NCBI GenBank assembly: GCA_963771545.1
Contig: CAVYTX010000003.1
Span: forward strand, 62,001-126,000
Length of the DNA: 64,000 bases
From: CAKZLS01 sp963771545
GTDB lineage: Bacteria; Pseudomonadota; Alphaproteobacteria; Rhodospirillales; Defluviicoccaceae
Reading direction: 5' to 3'
The notes beneath the pieces are model-generated. The model had not been told where the DNA came from, searched no databases, and saw only the letters and a program-made list of their open reading frames with translations. A program made the position numbers and the translations under genes. This document shows positions 42,033-50,537 of this stretch, piece by piece (position 1 is the stretch's first letter; each line of letters begins with the position of its first letter).

Positions 42033-43258
42033 AAATCCTTTTCCTGACCCACTATTTCCCGCCGGAGGTCAATGCCCCCGCGTCCCGGACGTTCGAGCAT
42101 TGCCGGGAATGGGTTCGAGAGGGCCATGACGTCACGGTCGTGACCAACGCGCCGAACCACCCGAAAGGCGAGATCTATCCGGGATATCGCAATCGGCTGC
42201 TTCAGAAAGAACAAATGGCCGGAATTCGGGTCATCCGGATGCTGACCTATGTGACGGCCAATGAAGGGGTCATAAAGCGGACCCTCAATTTCATCCTCTA
42301 TTTGATCATGTCGGTCTTTTCGACCCCGTTTTTACCGCGCTGCGATATCGTTGTTTCCACGTCGCCGCAATTTTTCGCGGGATTGGCCGGATATTTCGTG
42401 AGCCGTTTGAAGCGTGTTCCGTGGGGCCTTGAAATCCGCGACCTGTGGCCGGAGTCGATCCTGAGTGTCGGGGCCATTTCCAGCCCGAGAGTCATTCGGC
42501 TGCTCGAGGGCCTCGAAGCGTTCGCCTACCGGAAGGCCGACGCGATCGTGTCCGTAACGGACGCCTTCAAGCCCCACATCGAGACCCGCGGCGGCGGCGG
42601 CAAAGTGAGCGTCATCAAAAACGGCGTGGATTTGTCGCTGTTCACGAGGGCGCCTCGAGATCGAGCGTTCGCCGAGGAACTGGGGATCGACGGAAAATTC
42701 GTGGCGGCCTATGTGGGTACCCACGGCATGGCCCATGGGCTCGACACCATCCTGGACGCGGCGCAACGACTGGATGGCGATTCCAACGTCGTTTTCCTAA
42801 TGGTCGGAGAGGGCTCCGAAAAGCGGCGCCTGGAGCGGAAACGCGACGCCTTGGGTCTGACCAACGTCATCTTGCTGGGTCAACAGCCGAAAGACAGCAT
42901 GCCGCGGCTGTGGTCGGTGGCGGACGTCAGCCTTGTCCTGCTGCGCAAACTGGACCTGTTCACCACCGTCATTCCCTCGAAAATCTTTGAATCGATGGCC
43001 ATGGGAAAGCCCATCATTCTGGGCGTCTTGGGCGAGAGCCGCACCATCGTCGAGGCGGCGGGGGCGGGGATCGGGATTGAACCGGAAAACGCCGACGCCC
43101 TTGCCGTGGAAGTTCGGAGGCTCGCGTCCGATCGGTCCCTGTATCGGCGGATGGCCGAACGGGGACCGGCATACGTGAGCGAGCACTTCGATCGCCGCAA
43201 TCTGGCTCTGCAATACTTGCTGCTTCTGCGTTCGACCGTCAAGCGGGGGCGTTCATGA
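42029..43258 (+). CDS. GT4 glycosyltransferase (WbuB-like)
   Basis: A 409-residue GT-B enzyme starting at GTG 42029: KILFLTHYFPPEVNAPASRT, HDVTVVTNAPNHPKGEIYPGY, WGLEIRDLWPESI, then FVAAYVGTHGMAHGLDTIL and IFESMAMGKPIILG. This matches the WbuB/L-fucosamine-type transferases of O-antigen loci. Translation is coupled to the heparinase-like gene. An intrinsic terminator follows. Confidence 0.9.
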   Translation: MKILFLTHYFPPEVNAPASRTFEHCREWVREGHDVTVVTNAPNHPKGEIYPGYRNRLLQKEQMAGIRVIRMLTYVTANEGVIKRTLNFILYLIMSVFSTPFLPRCDIVVSTSPQFFAGLAGYFVSRLKRVPWGLEIRDLWPESILSVGAISSPRVIRLLEGLEAFAYRKADAIVSVTDAFKPHIETRGGGGKVSVIKNGVDLSLFTRAPRDRAFAEELGIDGKFVAAYVGTHGMAHGLDTILDAAQRLDGDSNVVFLMVGEGSEKRRLERKRDALGLTNVILLGQQPKDSMPRLWSVADVSLVLLRKLDLFTTVIPSKIFESMAMGKPIILGVLGESRTIVEAAGAGIGIEPENADALAVEVRRLASDRSLYRRMAERGPAYVSEHFDRRNLALQYLLLLRSTVKRGRS

Positions 43259-43359
43259 TCCGGTAGGCTTGTCCCGAGCGATGCTGTCGCATCGGGAAGT
43301 GGCATCCGTCCAGGACCGGCGGATGGACCGTGGCATAACGATTTCGCCAGCGCGAGCAA

Positions 43360-43387
43360 CGGGGGGCGCCGGGCGCCCCCCGTTTTT
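43360..43387 (+). terminator. Strong intrinsic terminator
   Basis: CGGGGGGCGCC (43360-43370) and GGCGCCCCCCG (43372-43382) form an essentially perfect stem, followed by TTTTT (43383-43387). It ends the heparinase-GT4 operon about 100 bases after the stop codon. Confidence 0.9.
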
Positions 43388-43396
43388 CATCCCGAT

Positions 43397-44245
43397 CTAA
43401 CGAATCGTCGTGTCGTTGATCTTGGCCACGAAATAATCCTGGGCGAAATTGTTGTCCCAGTGGGTGGCGACCGTCGCGGTGCCGTCGTCGTTGCCCTGCT
43501 CATAGAACACCGCGAACCGGTAGGGCATCGCGGAATCCACGATCGTCAGGGTCGGCGTCTGGAAATTCCAGATCTCTACTTCCGGCACTTCGCTCGCCAC
43601 CGCCATGACCTTGCCGCCATAGGTGGCGTTCGTATTTTGCCAGGTCGCGCCGCCGTCGCGTGACCAGCGCACGCCGACGACCTTGTGGTAGGACAGGTTC
43701 TGCACGTAGATCTGGCCCTGAATGCGGGAGACGGGGATCGCAAAACCGCCGCCGGTCTCCACGTACACCACCGCCCGCGCCTCGTTCAGCATGACATTGC
43801 CGCCGACCGCGCCCCGGAAAGTGCCGATGTGATAGTTGGCGCCGTTGTTGTTGTCCCAGAACTCCTGGCCGGGAACGTTGTAACGGATCGAGAACTCCTC
43901 GGCGACCGGCGTCGAGCCGTCGCCGCCGAACACGTCGTAATTGCCGTAATGGCCCATGAACGCCAGAGCGTGGTCCTGCCAGGCGCCGCCGCCTGGAGCG
44001 CGGTAGTGCATGGTGACCTGCTTTTGATAGTCGATGTTCTTGACCTTGACCCGGATCGTCGTCCAACTGAAGGTCATTCCGGACACGGCGTAATTTTCGC
44101 CATAGGCGACCTTAAGGCGCACCGGCGGCGGATCGGCGGCGGCCGGACGAGCCAACAGCAGACCGGCAAAAATAGTCGCGGCGAGGACGAAAACGCCGAA
44201 GCGGCGAAGCGCCGGCTCGATGTGAAGATTGGAACGCTTTGACAT
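43397..44245 (-). CDS. Secreted protein with two CBM21-like domains
   Basis: A 282-residue protein. From the ATG at 44245 it has a Sec signal peptide (FGVFVLAATIFAGLLLARPAAAD). The mature part contains two copies of a CBM21-like pattern: TIRVKVKNIDYQKQVTMHYR and GQIYVQNLSYHKVVGVRWSR-DGGATW (the second continuing to IWNFQTP), each with a conserved aromatic strand. CBM21 binds starch and glycogen. There is no catalytic domain. It might hold alpha-glucans at the cell surface for the glucoamylase. Confidence 0.75.
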   Translation of the reverse strand: MSKRSNLHIEPALRRFGVFVLAATIFAGLLLARPAAADPPPVRLKVAYGENYAVSGMTFSWTTIRVKVKNIDYQKQVTMHYRAPGGGAWQDHALAFMGHYGNYDVFGGDGSTPVAEEFSIRYNVPGQEFWDNNNGANYHIGTFRGAVGGNVMLNEARAVVYVETGGGFAIPVSRIQGQIYVQNLSYHKVVGVRWSRDGGATWQNTNATYGGKVMAVASEVPEVEIWNFQTPTLTIVDSAMPYRFAVFYEQGNDDGTATVATHWDNNFAQDYFVAKINDTTIR

Positions 44246-44435
44246 TTCCGACAACCCCTCTGCAGATAATAGAAGTGTCGCCGATCGCGGGGACGGATGG
44301 TTCATCGCATCCGTTGGCCAACCCGTTGGGTTTCGGGTCGCGATCCCGACCCCGGCACATTAATCGAAAGCGATCGTTCCGTATGTGAACTCGTTCACTA
44401 TCGCGGATATTTATTCATGATATTTTGTGTAAATA

Positions 44436-45800
44436 TCACCACGAGGTTATCAACTCATTGACGAGGATCCAGGCGATCGCCAGCGGCGCCACGAACCGGA
44501 GGATCAACAGCCACGCGTGGGCGAGTATCGGGGTGGCCCGCGCCTCGCCTTGCAATTCGGCGATGGCCCTCGGCCCCATCACCCAGCCCGCGAACAAAGC
44601 GATCAGCAATCCGCCCACCGGCAGCATGACCGACGAGGTGGCGAAGGCCACCAAATCGAGGAAACTCTTGCCGAACAGGGTGGCGCCGGACCAGATACCC
44701 ATGGATAGCGACGACGGAATACCCGCAACGAACGCGGCGGCCCCGGCGGTCACGGCGATGCGGGCGCGCCGAAAACCGTACTCGCCGATAAAGAACGCCA
44801 CCACCGGCTCCAGCAGCGACACCGCCGAGGTCAGGGCGGCGATGGCCAGCAGCACGAAGAACAGGGTACCGAACACCTGCCCGCCCGGCATCTGGACGAA
44901 CACCGACGGCAGCGTCACGAACGCCAGGCCCGGTCCCGCGCCCGGATCGACGCCAACGGCGAACACCGCCGGAAACACCACCAGCCCGGCCAGGATGGCG
45001 GCGAGGGTGTCGAGCCCCACGACCGAAGCAGCCGACCGGCCGATGTCCTGCCGGCGGTCGAGGTAGGAGCCATAGGTGATCATCGTCCCCAATCCCACGG
45101 AGAGCGAGAAGAACGCCTGGCCGAGGGCGGCGGTGAAGGTGGTGCCGGTGACCTTGGAAAAATCCGGCCGCACATAAAATAACAAACCGTCCAGCGCGCC
45201 GGGCAGGGTGACGGCCCGCGCCACCAGGGCCACCAGGATCACGAACAGCATGGGCATCAACACCAGGTTCGCCCGTTCAATGCCGTGGCCGATGCCGCCC
45301 AGCACCACCGCGACCACCATGACCATGAACGCGCCGGCATAAAGCAGCGGCGGCGCGGGCGCGCCGATGAAGGCGCCGAAGATGACGGCCGGATCGGCGC
45401 CCGGAGCACCGAAGGCGCCGGTCGCCATCTTGACCGCGAACGCCACCGTCCAGCCGGCGACCACGCCGTAGAACGAGAGGATCAGAAAGGCGGCGAGAAC
45501 ACCCATGAAACCGACGGCCGGCCAGGCGCGGCCGCCGAGCAACCGGAACGCGCCCACCGGGTCCTTCTGCGCGGCGCGGCCGATGACCAGCTCGGCCATA
45601 AGGACGCTTATACCGATGGTGAAGACAATGGGCAGATAAACGATGACAAAGGCGCCGCCGCCGTTTTCTCCGGCCATATAGGGAAATTTCCAGACGTTGC
45701 CGAGCCCCACGGCCGAGCCGGCCGCCGCCATGATGAAACCGGCGCGGCTCGCCCAGTGTTCGCGTTCCGGCGCTTGATCGGGCGCGCTGTCCCGCGGCAT
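44436..45800 (-). CDS. Sodium-dependent SNF-family transporter
   Basis: A 454-residue inner-membrane protein of the neurotransmitter:sodium symporter family (LeuT-like). TM1 has the signature AAAGSAVGLGNVWKFPYMAGENGGGAF, with unwound Gly motif and Na+-site residues; SLGxG-type text appears at AFFSLSVGLGTMITYGSYLD in TM6. About 11-12 hydrophobic segments are visible. Likely substrates are amino acids. A GGGGAAGGGAG ribosome-binding site supports the start. Confidence 0.92.
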   Translation of the reverse strand: MPRDSAPDQAPEREHWASRAGFIMAAAGSAVGLGNVWKFPYMAGENGGGAFVIVYLPIVFTIGISVLMAELVIGRAAQKDPVGAFRLLGGRAWPAVGFMGVLAAFLILSFYGVVAGWTVAFAVKMATGAFGAPGADPAVIFGAFIGAPAPPLLYAGAFMVMVVAVVLGGIGHGIERANLVLMPMLFVILVALVARAVTLPGALDGLLFYVRPDFSKVTGTTFTAALGQAFFSLSVGLGTMITYGSYLDRRQDIGRSAASVVGLDTLAAILAGLVVFPAVFAVGVDPGAGPGLAFVTLPSVFVQMPGGQVFGTLFFVLLAIAALTSAVSLLEPVVAFFIGEYGFRRARIAVTAGAAAFVAGIPSSLSMGIWSGATLFGKSFLDLVAFATSSVMLPVGGLLIALFAGWVMGPRAIAELQGEARATPILAHAWLLILRFVAPLAIAWILVNELITSW

Positions 45801-45944
45801 CTCCCTTCCCCCTGCCGGTTGGACCGGTAACTTAGAGGGTATCGGGGGGATTTTCGAGCCGTTCTTTGGGTGTCGGAAAGAAAAGGCGGCCGGGGCTCGA
45901 TATGAACATAACGAGTCCCGGCCAAGTTGGGCTCCGAGGGATCT

Positions 45945-46481
45945 CTATTTTCCGTTGAGAAGACCGTGCTTGCGGAGGTAGCCGCGATATTCCATGTCGC
46001 TTTTGAGCATGTGGCCGACGGTGAGCCGGATCATGAATTCCAGCATCGGCCACGCGACGTCGGGCTTGCACCCCCAGCCCGCCAGATTGAATACGTTTTC
46101 CCGAACGGTCTCGAACTCGCGCATCAATGTCCGGTGCTCGGCCGCGTGCTGCAACACATACGGGTATCCGCAGCGGACGAGATAGTCTTCTTCATGTGAG
46201 AAATGCCGCATCAGCAAGAGCTCCACTTCCCGGATGGCGGCCTTGACGTCGTCGGGATCCGTGCCCTCCAGGCGAAGCGCATGCAGGTCGTTCAAACAGC
46301 GAATAAAATTGCGATGTTGATCGTCCAGTGCCTCGTCATCGACGGAGAAATGATCGTTCCAGGTCAGCAAGTCACCAAATATTCCGGACAAGGATGGCCG
46401 TTGTGTGGTTCGGCGCGAACGCCCCCTGCGTCGACGGTTTGCCAGTTCCTGCGAGTCCATACTGAGTTGTAGTTGGGCCAT
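45945..46481 (-). CDS. Bacteriohemerythrin with basic N-terminal extension
   Basis: 178 residues from the ATG at 46481 (AGGGAAAAACCC upstream). A 45-residue N-terminal extension carries RRRRGRSRR. The hemerythrin domain has the complete ligand set: His in LDDQHRNF, HFSHEED, QHAAEHRTLM, and GHMLKSDM as HxxxxD. It is divergent from the FNR-like regulator 430 bases away, suggesting common oxygen/NO control. The role of the basic extension is unknown. Confidence 0.85.
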   Translation of the reverse strand: MAQLQLSMDSQELANRRRRGRSRRTTQRPSLSGIFGDLLTWNDHFSVDDEALDDQHRNFIRCLNDLHALRLEGTDPDDVKAAIREVELLLMRHFSHEEDYLVRCGYPYVLQHAAEHRTLMREFETVRENVFNLAGWGCKPDVAWPMLEFMIRLTVGHMLKSDMEYRGYLRKHGLLNGK

Positions 46482-46638
46482 GGGTTTTTCCCTTTGTTTG
46501 TTCGTTCGGTCAGCGTGTCGCCCGGGCCGCGAGAAACCTGTTTCGATTGGCGCTTCGCCGCGGTTTCCGGTGTTCTCGCCGGGAAAGATTCGGCCTTCCG
46601 CAGGAAACGTGCCATTCACGAGGCACCTCACAAATAAC

Positions 46639-46650
46639 CCCCATATGGGG
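46639..46650. promoter_or_regulatory. CCCCATATGGGG palindrome
   Basis: A perfect 12-base palindrome in the divergent region between the third hemerythrin and the FNR-like gene. It is a plausible operator, though unlike the FNR consensus TTGAT-N4-ATCAA. Confidence 0.35.
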
Positions 46651-46860
46651 TATACGTAACACGATCAATTTTCCATTTCTACTCAATTATTCGTTGTATG
46701 GTTGCAATGTTCCGCACCCGCGCATATCGAGCCGACGGTCCATATCCCGATGCCGGTGTTCACGGTGATCGATCACGACGACCGGTCCAACAATTTCCGC
46801 AACAAAGCCGGCCGCGAGCCATGCGTGAATCCATTTGACCATCGTCAAGGCGGTCCCCGA

Positions 46861-46885
46861 AAAACCGATCTACCAACTCGGTTTT
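46861..46885 (+). promoter_or_regulatory. Inverted repeat in the 5' leader of the FNR-like gene
   Basis: AAAACCGA and TCGGTTTT are perfect 8-base arms with a 9-base loop, 28 bases before the ATG. It could be an autoregulatory operator or a leader hairpin; the trailing TTTT is short for a terminator. Confidence 0.4.
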
Positions 46886-46912
46886 GCAAGAATGCTCGAG
46901 GGGTGAGCCGTC

Positions 46913-47644
46913 ATGGCCGCACGTGATGCCGAGAAACCTGCGCGAAATAGCTGTTTTACCTGTCTGGCCTTTTCGAGTACGGAGTTCGAGGCCTTGCCCG
47001 AGAGCGACGTGAGGGTGCTTGACGGGGCCAAGGTCACGCGGGTTTACGAATCTGGCGAGGCGGTGTTTCGCGAGGGCGCGCCGAGCGAAGGGATCTACTG
47101 CGTCGGCGCCGGTGCCCTGTGCGCCCGCAGGACCAACTCGTCCGGCCGATCCGTGCCGCTTCGTCTGAAATATCCGGGCGACACCCTGGGCCTTCGATCT
47201 TTTTTGTTCGGCGATCCGCACCCGTCCACGGTTGAAGCCCTGGAAACGTCGAGGGTGTGTGTCGTGGATACCAATACCGTCCGCGAGCTCCTCAGCAGAA
47301 ATGTGAACCTGGCGCTCGCGTTTGTCCGCCGCCTCGGCGGGGATCTAAGCTTGGCGGAAGAAAAACTCCTGAACCGAGGGACCGTGAGCGGTCGGGCGCG
47401 ACTTGCCCGGTTGCTTGTCAATTTCGTCGAGTTCCACGGTATCGTGAGCAAGGACGATGTGCTTGTCTTCAAGCTGCCGTTCACGCGAAAGGAGATGGTC
47501 GGTGTTCTGGGCGTCACGTTGCGCACGATCTCGAACCATCTTCGCACCTTGCGGAACAACGGCATCGTCGAGATTGACGGACGAACCGTTCAAGTCCGTG
47601 ATTTCTCGCAACTCGTGGGAGAAGCGGGTCTGAAAAACGGCTGA
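46913..47644 (+). CDS. Crp/Fnr-family regulator, FNR-like
   Basis: A 243-residue transcription factor with a cyclic-nucleotide-binding-fold domain (~35-150) and C-terminal winged HTH (TRKEMVGVLGVTLRTISNHLRTLR). Cys14 and Cys17 (SCFTC) and Cys116 (ALETSRVCVV) line up with Cys20, Cys23 and Cys122 of E. coli FNR, but the equivalent of Cys29 is missing. The recognition helix has TLRTISN where FNR has TVETISR, so the target site should differ. A GAGGGGTG ribosome-binding site precedes the ATG. It may sense oxygen or NO by a variant Fe-S cluster. Confidence 0.85.
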   Translation: MAARDAEKPARNSCFTCLAFSSTEFEALPESDVRVLDGAKVTRVYESGEAVFREGAPSEGIYCVGAGALCARRTNSSGRSVPLRLKYPGDTLGLRSFLFGDPHPSTVEALETSRVCVVDTNTVRELLSRNVNLALAFVRRLGGDLSLAEEKLLNRGTVSGRARLARLLVNFVEFHGIVSKDDVLVFKLPFTRKEMVGVLGVTLRTISNHLRTLRNNGIVEIDGRTVQVRDFSQLVGEAGLKNG

Positions 47645-47827
47645 CCCGTCCAGCGCTGGCGCGCATCAGAATTTCCTGTGACCGGCGGCTGAACGCTTGT
47701 AACCTCCGCGGCGTGCGGATAGAGATGGTCGCGGACGTTGGTCCGCGATGCGGCGGTCTTGCGACCGCGACCAATGAACACCTCATCCTGTTCGTGCTTT
47801 CCTAGAAACCAGCAAAAGGGAAATCGG

Positions 47828-49954
47828 ATGCGCGTTTGGCCTGGAATGCCCTATCCGCGTGGCGCCACGTGGGATGGGACGGGTGTCAATTTTGCCTTGT
47901 TCTCCGAGAACGCCGAACGGGTGGAACTGTGCTTGTTCAACGAGAAAGGGACCAAGGAGGTCGCGCGGATCGCCCTTCCCGAATACACCGACGAGGTCTG
48001 GCACGGATATCTGCCGGATGTGCGTCCGGGTCAGCTTTACGGTTACCGTGTCTACGGACCCTACGATCCCAAGCGCGGCCACCGGTTCAACGCCAACAAG
48101 CTGCTGATCGATCCCTACGCCAGAAACCTAGTGGGCGAGTTGAAATGGACCGACGCCCATTTCGGCTATCGCATTGGCTCGCGCAAGGAAGACTTGGGCT
48201 TCGACCGGCGAAACAACGCGCGCTGGATGCCCAAATGTCAGGTGGTCGATACCACTTGGGAATTGGGCGACGATCCAAGCCCGCGCACCGAATGGCACGA
48301 GAGCATCGTCTATGAGGCGCACCTCAAGGGCTTCACCATCCGCCACCCCGAGATCCCCGAAAAGGCGCGGGGCACCCTTGCCGGCTTGTCGGCCCCCGCC
48401 GCCGTCGAATACCTGACCAAGCTCGGCATCACCGCCATCGAACTGTTGCCGGTTCACGCCTTTCTCAACGACCGCCATCTGATGGAGCGGGGGCTCACCA
48501 ACTACTGGGGCTACAACACGCTTTCGTTCTTCGCCCCCGAACCGCGCTTTCTGTCCACCGGTAAACTCCGCGAATTCAAAACCTTTGTCCAGACGCTGCA
48601 CGCCGCCGGCATCGAGGTCATTCTCGACGTTGTCTACAACCACACCGCCGAGGGCAACCAGATGGGACCGACGCTGTGTTGGCGCGGCGTCGACAATGCG
48701 TCGTATTACCATCTCGTTCCCGGCGACGAACGCTACTACATGGACTTCACCGGGTGCGGCAACGCCCTAGACCTTCGCCACCCCAGGGTTCTCCAGATGG
48801 TCATGGACTCGCTGCGCTACTGGGTCGAGGATATGCACGTGGACGGCTTCCGTTTCGACCTCGCGACCACGCTGGCGCGCGAGGAACACGGCGCCTTCGA
48901 CAATCACTCCGGGTTTCTCGACGCCGCCCGCCAGGATCCGGTGCTCTCGCGGGTCAAGCTGATCGCCGAACCGTGGGACGTGGGCGACGGCGGCTACCGG
49001 CTCGGCGGCTTTCCGGCCGGATGGGCCGAATGGAACGACCGCTATCGCGACACCGTCCGCCGGTTCTGGAAGGGCGACGAGGGCGAGGTTCCCGAACTGG
49101 CGTCGCGCATCACCGGATCGAGCGATCTGTTCAACTCGCACGGCCGCCGGACCTGGGCCACGGTCAACTTCGTCACCGCCCACGACGGGTTCACGCTCGC
49201 CGATACCGTCAGCTACAACGACAAGCACAACGAAGCGAACCAGGAAGACAGCCGCGACGGCACCGATAACAACAACTCGTGGAACTGCGGCGTCGAGGGC
49301 CCCACCGACGACCCGGAGATCCGCCGGCTCAGATTGAAACAGCGTCGCAACATGATGGCGACACTTTTGCTGTCCCAGGGGGTGCCGATGATCGTCGCGG
49401 GCGACGAATTCGGCCGCGGCCAGGGCGGCAACAACAACGCCTATTGCCAGGACGGCGAGGTCAGCTGGATCGACTGGGAGGGGATCGACGAGGAGGGCCG
49501 GGCATTTCTCGCTTTCGTCCAGTCCCTGATTCGCTTCCGGCGCGACCACATCGTTTTTCACCGGTCGCGTTTCTTCCATGCGCGGTTCATTCCGGGAACG
49601 GACATTCAGGACATAACCTGGCTGAGGCCGGATGGCGCGGAGATGACGGAGGCCGACTGGGGGAATGGCGGCGCGCGGTCGCTGAGTTTTCTGATTCGCG
49701 GCGAAGCCGGCGAGTATCACCTGACCGCCCGCGGCGAACCGCAGCCCGACGACAGCTTCCTGGTGATTCTCAACGCCCATGACGACGCCATCGATTGGAC
49801 GATGCCGAGTATGGCGGCCGGAACGCGATGGACCCTTTCCATCGATACCGACCGCGACGACCCCATGGCCGGTGGCGATGAGGTTGAAGACGGAAGCGCC
49901 TACCCGGTTCAGCCGCGCTCGCTGGTGGTTCTGGCGCGCGGCAATGACAATTAA
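47828..49954 (+). CDS. glgX: Glycogen debranching enzyme GlgX
   Basis: A 708-residue GH13 debranching enzyme acting on alpha-1,6 links of phosphorylase-limit glycogen. It has an N-terminal CBM48 (~10-110, YPRGATWDGTGVNFALFS) and the GH13 barrel: DVVYNHTAEG, DGFRFDLATTLARE with the nucleophile Asp, ELLPVHAF, LIAEPWDVG with the acid Glu, and FVTAHDGFTLADTVSYN. The start at 47828 (MRVWPGMPYPRG) is conserved. No other glg genes adjoin it. Confidence 0.95.
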   Translation: MRVWPGMPYPRGATWDGTGVNFALFSENAERVELCLFNEKGTKEVARIALPEYTDEVWHGYLPDVRPGQLYGYRVYGPYDPKRGHRFNANKLLIDPYARNLVGELKWTDAHFGYRIGSRKEDLGFDRRNNARWMPKCQVVDTTWELGDDPSPRTEWHESIVYEAHLKGFTIRHPEIPEKARGTLAGLSAPAAVEYLTKLGITAIELLPVHAFLNDRHLMERGLTNYWGYNTLSFFAPEPRFLSTGKLREFKTFVQTLHAAGIEVILDVVYNHTAEGNQMGPTLCWRGVDNASYYHLVPGDERYYMDFTGCGNALDLRHPRVLQMVMDSLRYWVEDMHVDGFRFDLATTLAREEHGAFDNHSGFLDAARQDPVLSRVKLIAEPWDVGDGGYRLGGFPAGWAEWNDRYRDTVRRFWKGDEGEVPELASRITGSSDLFNSHGRRTWATVNFVTAHDGFTLADTVSYNDKHNEANQEDSRDGTDNNNSWNCGVEGPTDDPEIRRLRLKQRRNMMATLLLSQGVPMIVAGDEFGRGQGGNNNAYCQDGEVSWIDWEGIDEEGRAFLAFVQSLIRFRRDHIVFHRSRFFHARFIPGTDIQDITWLRPDGAEMTEADWGNGGARSLSFLIRGEAGEYHLTARGEPQPDDSFLVILNAHDDAIDWTMPSMAAGTRWTLSIDTDRDDPMAGGDEVEDGSAYPVQPRSLVVLARGNDN

Positions 49955-50054
49955 TCGGCGGGAAGCGATCTGAAGCGCAGGGATCTTTACCGGATGGTAA
50001 CCGTTAAGTCGGATACTGCAGCCGAGGCATTCCTCTCGGCGAAGGGTTCTTCTC

Positions 50055-50366
50055 ATGGTCCGATTTGGCGTTCGGCCCTGTGGCGTGATCGGCGCAATCG
50101 TGACCATCGTCGGGGTTGGCGTTTATACGCTTGGATCCGGTACGGGAGAAACCGGCGCCATTCTTGCCGCGATCTTCGGTGACCAGTACACGGTCCGGCT
50201 CACTTGCGCCGGCGGAGGCGCCTTTTCCGAATATACCCATGGGTTCAGTCAAGACCACGCTCGCGGCAAGGCGGAACAAAGCCACCCCGGATGCGAGGCG
50301 GCAAGCGTCACGCCCGTCCGTCACCACCGCCGCGCGGGTGCCAACAGTACCGGCATCCGCCTGTAG
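50055..50366 (+). CDS. Small membrane-anchored hypothetical protein
   Basis: A possible 103-residue protein with one N-terminal hydrophobic segment (GVIGAIVTIVGVGVYTLG) and a hydrophilic remainder. AAGGG lies 8 bases before the ATG. No family was recognised and codon use is not decisive. Confidence 0.4.
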   Translation: MVRFGVRPCGVIGAIVTIVGVGVYTLGSGTGETGAILAAIFGDQYTVRLTCAGGGAFSEYTHGFSQDHARGKAEQSHPGCEAASVTPVRHHRRAGANSTGIRL

Positions 50367-50537
50367 CCGACGCGGGCAGGGGGTGTCGGCTGTGACGGCG
50401 GTGGTGTCGCCAAGGACGGCCCGGACCCACGCCCTCTCGTCAACAGCCGGAACGGCGACGATGCCGCGCCGTCCATTGTCCGTTCCATGGCCGCTTCGGC
50501 GTTTGCTCCGGCGGCGTTTCGGTGTAAGCAATGGCCC

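Larger units (their letters stand above)
46482..46912. other. Divergent regulatory region, hemerythrin/FNR-like
   Basis: About 430 bases with no convincing gene. It contains the 12-base palindrome CCCCATATGGGG (46639-46650) and the inverted repeat AAAACCGA-N9-TCGGTTTT (46861-46885) just before the regulator gene. Confidence 0.5.

Noticed and set aside
45801..45944. Possible glycine or other riboswitch upstream of the SNF transporter
   Set aside because: I found no paired conserved cores or expected helices in this 140-base gap.
48767..50107. 446-codon minus-strand frame
   Set aside because: It is antisense to glgX, with low-complexity Val/Arg/Ala text.
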